A stretch of DNA of 43,645 bases, taken from the NCBI GenBank assembly GCA_016290995.1, contig JAEEVR010000021.1, forward strand, positions 1-43,645, written 5' to 3'. A program made the position numbers and the translations under genes. Position 1 is the stretch's first letter. Each line of letters starts with the position of its first letter. A model generated the notes under the pieces. It searched no databases and had not been told where the DNA came from. It saw only the letters and a program-made list of their open reading frames with translations. Shown here in pieces: positions 39,333-43,645 of the stretch. The stretch is from Treponema sp. (GTDB taxonomy: Bacteria; Spirochaetota; Spirochaetia; Treponematales; Treponemataceae).

Positions 39333-39944
39333 CTACTTCTTTTCTTCTTTGTCGCCGCTAAAGAATTTGTTGATCTTGTCCAAAAATCCTTCGGTTCCTT
39401 TCTGGATTTTTTCAGAAGCCTTTTCGGCCGCGCCTGTGACGGTTTCGTCTACCGCGTCTTTGGCTCCCTTTACGGTGTCGTCAACCTTTTTCTTGGCGCT
39501 GTCCTTTACGCCGGAAACCGCGTCCTCGACAGACTCCTTTGTCTTCTTTACCGCGTCGGAGGCTTTTTCCTTTACGGCTCCGCCAACTTTTTCTGCGGCG
39601 TCGCCGACAGCCTCGCCAACTTTGTTGACTGATTCAGAAGCGCTGTCCTTTTGAGAAACGGCCTTGAGCTTTGCGCAAGCTGTGTCGTAGCGTTTTGTCA
39701 GGCGCCAGTCGCTAAAGCGCTGGATTGTAGAAAGCGTTACGGTTTTTCTAAGCGCGTCGATTTCCGTTTTTTGCGACGTGATTTCAGAAAGCTTTGACGC
39801 TTCGTTTTTCTTGGCGCAGCTTTCGGCCACTGTCACAAGGTTTGTGAATTTAGAAAGGTAGCTTTCGGCCGCCGCGTCGGCAAAAGCGAAAGTTCCGGCC
39901 GCCAAAACAGCGAGGGCGATTGCAATAATTTTTAAGTTTTTCAT
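39333..39944 (-). CDS. Secreted LEA-like / apolipoprotein-like repeat protein
   Basis: A 203-residue protein. The signal peptide (about 1-23, ALAVLAAGTFAFA) is followed by a helical domain with two Cys (about 24-105). A C-terminal half (about 105-190) has repeated 7-11-residue Lys/Ala/Val/Asp units such as VGDAAEKVGGAVKEKASDAVKKTK and VKDSAKKKVDDTVKGAKDAV. Such units form amphipathic helices, as in LEA proteins, apolipoproteins and YtxH-type stress proteins. It should be periplasmic, where it may protect membranes or bind lipid (inference). AAGGAG lies 6 nt before the ATG at 39944; an ATG 6 nt further up touches the ribosome site. Confidence 0.78.
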   Translation of the reverse strand: MKNLKIIAIALAVLAAGTFAFADAAAESYLSKFTNLVTVAESCAKKNEASKLSEITSQKTEIDALRKTVTLSTIQRFSDWRLTKRYDTACAKLKAVSQKDSASESVNKVGEAVGDAAEKVGGAVKEKASDAVKKTKESVEDAVSGVKDSAKKKVDDTVKGAKDAVDETVTGAAEKASEKIQKGTEGFLDKINKFFSGDKEEKK

Positions 39945-40006
39945 AGTCATCTCCTTTGATGTTCTTTCCATATTAGCGCGTTTTGCTTTTTATTGCTATA
40001 GGAATT

Positions 40007-40588
40007 TTAGTTTGTGATTTCTTCAGCGGCGGCCTCGTCCGATTGGGCGCTGTCTTCCGCTTGGGGCGCTTCGGGCTCCTTTTCCTTTAAGTCGTCAAGG
40101 CTAAAGGTCCAGTCGCGGCGAAGGTTTCCTTGCGCAAGGTAAATCTCTTTTTTGCCGTTCACCTTGACGTATGCTTGCGAGCCGCTTACGCTTTCTTTTC
40201 CGACCAAGATTTTTTGAAAGTCCTTGGCTCCCATTTTTGCTTGGATTGAAATCGCCTGGTCCAAGCCGTAGCGCTCAAGCGTCGCGGCACTGTCGGAGCG
40301 GCTGGCAACGTTCAGCGTCTTTACGACAGAAAGGCTTTTTACAAGCGAGTCCATTTTTGCCTTGTCCAGCTTTTGCGCGCCGCAAAACCAATCGCTTCCG
40401 TTGCGCTGGAGGACGATCGTGTTGCCCGAATTTTCAACGCTGATGTAATCCGGCTCGCCCTTGACCTTAAAAGTCTTTTGCGGAGACTTTAAGCCAAGGA
40501 AAAATTGCGCGACGCAAATTACGGCTAGGACAGCCGCTACGCCCGCCAAGATTTTTGTTCGTTTTGAAAAATTAAATTTATCGGTCAT
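40007..40588 (-). CDS. DUF4340-domain membrane-anchored protein
   Basis: A 193-residue protein. A membrane helix (about 12-31, ILAGVAAVLAVICVAQFFLG) is followed by a DUF4340-type domain (about 40-165): YISVENSGNTIVLQRNGSDWFCG, DSLVKSLSVVKTLNVASRSDSAATLERYGLD. The tail is acidic. DUF4340 proteins commonly follow GldG-like genes; here the ATG overlaps the GldFG stop (ATGA). It is likely an extracytoplasmic accessory of the transporter. The function is unknown. Confidence 0.85.
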   Translation of the reverse strand: MTDKFNFSKRTKILAGVAAVLAVICVAQFFLGLKSPQKTFKVKGEPDYISVENSGNTIVLQRNGSDWFCGAQKLDKAKMDSLVKSLSVVKTLNVASRSDSAATLERYGLDQAISIQAKMGAKDFQKILVGKESVSGSQAYVKVNGKKEIYLAQGNLRRDWTFSLDDLKEKEPEAPQAEDSAQSDEAAAEEITN

Positions 40589-43392
40589 TTTGTCTCTTCC
40601 TCTTTCTTTCCTTTGGACGGAGCGGCAATTTCGCGCTCGTCGTTGGGATTGTACTTGATTCTAATTTCGTTCCGTCGGACGGCCCTTAAGCGCCATACCA
40701 ACAAGCCGGCAAGGGCGACCAAAATCGCCAAGCCAAATTGGTTAAAGAGTTTAAAGAACGTGGCAAGGGCCGGCTTTTTTACGCTAAGCAAGTTGAGCGC
40801 CGCGCCCTTTGTTCGCATTTGGCAAAAATCTTCTTGGCCGTTCAAAACGTCTACCGCGTTTCGCATAAAGAGCGACATCGGCTCCGAAGCGTTGTCGTCG
40901 ATCAATTGCTGTGTTGTCACTTGCGAAGAGTTTATCAAAAGAATCTTCGCGTTTTGGATTCCCTTGTCCAAGGTTTGGGCGGCCGCAATGTCGTCGCGCT
41001 TGGCGCCTTCTTCAAGGCCTTCGGTTTTTTCTTCTTCGACTGTCGGAGCGATTCCCGCGTAGGCGGACTTGAATTTTCCTTCGACCAAAACGGCCAAGTT
41101 GTTCTTTCCAAGCTTGTCGGCTTCTTGCGGCGGGAAAATGTATCCCGGATACAGAATAATGTTTTCGCTCTGCGTCCAAGACTTGTCGGACGAGCGGGCC
41201 AAGACCGTTGTCTTTAGGTCGGCGTCCTCTTGCGCCTTGCTGACGTCGATCGAGCCGTTTTGCAAGAAAATCATTCCCGCGATGTATTTTGTTATCGGGC
41301 TCTTTTGGTCAAGCTGGCTCTTTTCAAGCAAGGGCGCCCAGTTGAGTTTTGCGGCGTCGGGGCGGCCTTGGTTTTGCGTAAAGCAGTTTTGGTCCATTAC
41401 GTAATTGGCGCCGGGAACGATTCCGTAAGCGTCAAGCAAAGTCTCCAAGCCGGTTTCGGGCTTTGTGTAAGCCGGCATTTGTCCGCCCTGCGTTGACTCT
41501 GAAAGCGGTTCAAGGCAAAGCAAGAGGTTTCCGCCTGCCATGACAAATTGGTCAAGCTTTCTGAGCTCCTTTTCGCTGAACTTTGTCTTGGGTCCGTTTA
41601 TAATCGCGCACTTTATGTTGAGCGGGATGTCGTCTTCGTTAAGGTTGATTTCCTTGAACGAGTAAATGTCGTTGAGCGCGTTTCTAAAGTTTTCGGCCGA
41701 CAAGTCGTTTTGCTTGTAGCGGTCTCCGTAAAGCGCAAGCTCGTCGTGGCCTGTGATGTAAGCCACTTGCACGCTTTTAGAAAGAAGGCTTTCGATTGAC
41801 GACGAAACGCTTTCTTGCAAGTTTTCCGCTCCGGCCAAACGCCAGCCAAAAAAGTTTTGCAATTTCAGCGGAACGCTTCTAAAGTTGTCGCCCAACTTTA
41901 ACACAAGGCCAAGCGCGGTTGTCTTTTGCTCCTTTGTGTCGGGGTCGTCGTAGTTGACCGCTTGGATTCCGTACTTTTCGGCAAGGTCCGCCGCTTCTTG
42001 TCCAGAAACGTTCTGAACCTTAAAGTTGATCTGGCCGTCGTATTTTTTGTTAAGCTCGGCGGCCGCTTGGCGGACAAGGCCTTCCAGTTTTGAAAGGCCC
42101 GCGATGCCGTAGCCCTTCAATTCTTCGGCGGGGAACAAGATTAAGTCAAGTCCGCCCTTTAGCTGGGCCAAGGCGTCGCTTGTCGAAATCATTTTTGACA
42201 TCGCCGTTGTAAGCTTGTATTCTAAGCCGGATGAATTGTTAAGGTTGTCAAAGGTCTTTATGTTGTCGCCGTAAACGATCGCGACGCTCATCCAAACGGC
42301 CTTGGCGCTTACTTCGGTCGTCTCAACCTTTTGGACTTGCGTTTGGCTCAAGCCGTAAGAGCGGGCCGCGTCTTCGCTTTCGTCCTTGCTCATGTCAAAG
42401 AACTTGTAGTTGAAGTTTTTGTTGGCCTGGCTTTTGTATTCCTGCAAAAGGTCGCGGAGGTATTGGTCAACGCTGTTGTAGGGAGCGGGAAGGTCCGCCG
42501 AGAAGAACGCGTTTACTGTAAGCGGCTCTTGGAGCGAGCCGACCAATTCTTTGCTGGCCTTTGAAAGCGAATACATTTTTTGGCCGGTAAGGTCGGCGCG
42601 GACAAAAACACCGTTTGCCGCGATGTTGGCCAAAACCAAAATCGCGACGGCCAAGGCAAAGTCGATAGAATGTTCTTTTGTCAAGTTGATGACAAACTTT
42701 TTTACTGTCAAAAGCAAAAAGAGCGCCGTAAGCGCGGCAAAGTAAATTATGTCGCGACTGTCAACGATTCCGCGCGCGATTGACTGAAAGTGCGTCGTCG
42801 CGCTTGCCCAAGCGAAAAACTTTACGAGCGGAGCGGGCAAGAATACCAATAGCGTTCCGACCAAAGTCAAGGCAAAGCTTATCGCAAGAGCGGTGAAGAA
42901 AGCGATGATTTGGTTCTTTGTCATTCCGCTTGAAAAAATTCCGATCGCCGAATAAAGCGCGCACAATAGAAGCGATCCCAAAAAGCCGCAGAAAATCGGG
43001 CCTAAGTCAACTTGTCCAAAAACGCGCGCGGTGATTGCGTAAAATAGCGTCGGGCAAATCATCGCGGCGCTTGTGATGAAGGCCGCCAAAAATTTTCCGA
43101 TTACGATTTGCGTTTCGGTTACCGGCAGCGTCAAAAGGGTTTCAAAGCTTCCCGAGCGCAATTCTTCGCTAAAAAGGCGCATCGTCAAGGCCGGCACGAA
43201 AAGGCTTAGCAAAAGCGGAAGGATGCTAAAGTAGTTTCTAAGCTCGGCCCTTCCGTTCAAAAAGAAAGTTGAAAAGAAAAGGATTCCCGAAAGAATCAAG
43301 AAGAGTCCTGTCACGATGTAGGCCGCCGGGTTTGTAAAGTAGGCGCAAAGCTCGCGGCGCATTATGGTGAATGTTGAGTTGCGTTTTTTCAT
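40585..43392 (-). CDS. GldF-GldG-type fusion: ABC-2 permease plus Gldg/ABC_transp_aux protein
   Basis: A 935-residue protein. Residues 1-240 form an ABC-2 permease with about six helices, opening with MRRELCAYFTNPAAYIVTGLFLILSG and MRLFSEELRSGSFETLLTLPVTE. A helix at about 245-263 leads to a large extracytoplasmic Gldg domain (about 270-860; MYSLSKASKELVGSLQEPLTVNAFFSADLP, then YITGHDELALYGD and GGNLLLCLEPLSE). A final helix (about 880-905) and a charged tail close it. In Flavobacterium GldF and GldG are separate chains of an ABC complex with GldA; the fusion occurs in other phyla too. In a spirochaete, which does not glide by the Gld system, the complex probably serves export or envelope assembly (inference). 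Confidence 0.9.
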   Translation of the reverse strand: MKKRNSTFTIMRRELCAYFTNPAAYIVTGLFLILSGILFFSTFFLNGRAELRNYFSILPLLLSLFVPALTMRLFSEELRSGSFETLLTLPVTETQIVIGKFLAAFITSAAMICPTLFYAITARVFGQVDLGPIFCGFLGSLLLCALYSAIGIFSSGMTKNQIIAFFTALAISFALTLVGTLLVFLPAPLVKFFAWASATTHFQSIARGIVDSRDIIYFAALTALFLLLTVKKFVINLTKEHSIDFALAVAILVLANIAANGVFVRADLTGQKMYSLSKASKELVGSLQEPLTVNAFFSADLPAPYNSVDQYLRDLLQEYKSQANKNFNYKFFDMSKDESEDAARSYGLSQTQVQKVETTEVSAKAVWMSVAIVYGDNIKTFDNLNNSSGLEYKLTTAMSKMISTSDALAQLKGGLDLILFPAEELKGYGIAGLSKLEGLVRQAAAELNKKYDGQINFKVQNVSGQEAADLAEKYGIQAVNYDDPDTKEQKTTALGLVLKLGDNFRSVPLKLQNFFGWRLAGAENLQESVSSSIESLLSKSVQVAYITGHDELALYGDRYKQNDLSAENFRNALNDIYSFKEINLNEDDIPLNIKCAIINGPKTKFSEKELRKLDQFVMAGGNLLLCLEPLSESTQGGQMPAYTKPETGLETLLDAYGIVPGANYVMDQNCFTQNQGRPDAAKLNWAPLLEKSQLDQKSPITKYIAGMIFLQNGSIDVSKAQEDADLKTTVLARSSDKSWTQSENIILYPGYIFPPQEADKLGKNNLAVLVEGKFKSAYAGIAPTVEEEKTEGLEEGAKRDDIAAAQTLDKGIQNAKILLINSSQVTTQQLIDDNASEPMSLFMRNAVDVLNGQEDFCQMRTKGAALNLLSVKKPALATFFKLFNQFGLAILVALAGLLVWRLRAVRRNEIRIKYNPNDEREIAAPSKGKKEEETK

Positions 43393-43393
43393 T

Positions 43394-43645
43394 TTAGTTT
43401 TCTTCCTTGCCCTGGGTCAACGCGTGGAAGACGTCTTCAAGGCTGTTTTTCTGAACGCCCATTTCGTAAATGGTCCACTTGTTCTTTACGGCCGCTTCGA
43501 AAATTTCTTTTCGGACTTCGGCGTTCTCTTTTACAGAAAGGTGCAAAGAGCAAAGCTTTCGCTCGCCCTTGATTTTTTCGGCCGTCTCGACTTTTGCCAC
43601 GCCGCAAACTCCGTCAATCTTTGACAAAACTTTTTGCGCGTCGCT
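43394..43645 (-). CDS. ABC transporter ATPase (GldA-like), C-terminal end, cut by the window
   Basis: Partial: 83 codons and the stop; the 5' part lies past the window's end. The piece has the alpha/beta layout of the domain that follows the nucleotide-binding domain in ABC-2 exporter ATPases (DUF4162-like), with VLSKIDGVCGVAKVE and the closing MGVQKNSLEDVFHALTQG, the usual last helix of drug/antibiotic-type ABC ATPases. The stop is 1 nt before the GldF-GldG fusion gene, so together with the DUF4340 gene they make one transporter operon. The Walker and signature motifs are not in the window. Confidence 0.85.
   Translation of the reverse strand, partial: SDAQKVLSKIDGVCGVAKVETAEKIKGERKLCSLHLSVKENAEVRKEIFEAAVKNKWTIYEMGVQKNSLEDVFHALTQGKEEN

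Noticed and set aside
1..43645. CRISPR arrays, insertion sequences, prophage, tRNA or rRNA genes
   Set aside because: No regularly spaced repeats, transposase or integrase motifs, or tRNA T-loop patterns were found on either strand by reading.

Overview
The window is chromosomal DNA from a spirochaete, most likely a Treponema or close relative. The evidence is a 286-residue FlaB-type periplasmic flagellin with its own sigma-28 promoter, fliS/flgN chaperone genes, the rare TIGR03546/TIGR03545 gene pair, lipoprotein signals of the relaxed spirochaetal type, and a MoxR/Bat gene block. There are no insertion sequences, phage genes, CRISPR arrays, tRNAs or rRNAs. The first 1.6 kb is visibly more AT-rich than the rest.

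Layout. 1-2.6 kb (+): a membrane-anchored Cys-rich protein, a secreted SH3 protein, and flaB with a long leader and a strong terminator. 2.6-10.9 kb (-): an acyltransferase and a GT8 glycosyltransferase; a metF-led operon ending in an oligopeptide-type binding protein; rqcH. 11-17.8 kb (+): the TIGR03546/03545 envelope pair, a sodium:solute symporter, fliS-flgN, and a purine permease. 17.9-26.6 kb: alternating short units for lspA, mntP, tcdA, a DJ-1 protein, a receiver/STAS regulator overlapping a hybrid histidine kinase and a PHP phosphatase, a DksA-like protein, infA, a J-domain protein and an Smr protein. 26.6-33.5 kb (-): one MoxR-DUF58-DUF4381-like-BatA-BatB/C-BatD-like operon running on into Smr and the J-domain gene. 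33.6-36.1 kb (+): an aminotransferase overlapping a binding lipoprotein. 36.1-38 kb (-): a small sigma-28 gene, a candidate small RNA with a 16-codon ORF, and a secreted phosphodiesterase-fold lipoprotein. 38-39.2 kb (+): a stand-alone AICAR transformylase. 39.3-43.6 kb (-): a LEA-like secreted protein and a GldA/GldFG/DUF4340 export cluster cut by the window edge.

Three regulatory patterns stand out. First, three excellent sigma-28 promoters (TAAA-N15-NCCGATAN) precede flaB, fliS-flgN and an uncharacterised 128-residue protein, which makes the last a candidate flagellar gene. Second, about nine genes at the head of transcription units have a sigma-70-type promoter whose -10 box ends only 6-8 nt before the ATG, with no usable Shine-Dalgarno; these look like leaderless mRNAs (the 209 gene, metF, rqcH, lspA, tcdA, the 20880 regulator, the 26180 J-domain gene, the 33595 aminotransferase and purH). 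Other genes have ordinary GGAG-type sites, so two start modes coexist. Third, a minus-strand unit at 36585-36828 has a promoter, a 210-nt predicted RNA, a 16-codon ORF with a consensus ribosome site, several hairpins and an intrinsic terminator, and matches no RNA family I recognise.
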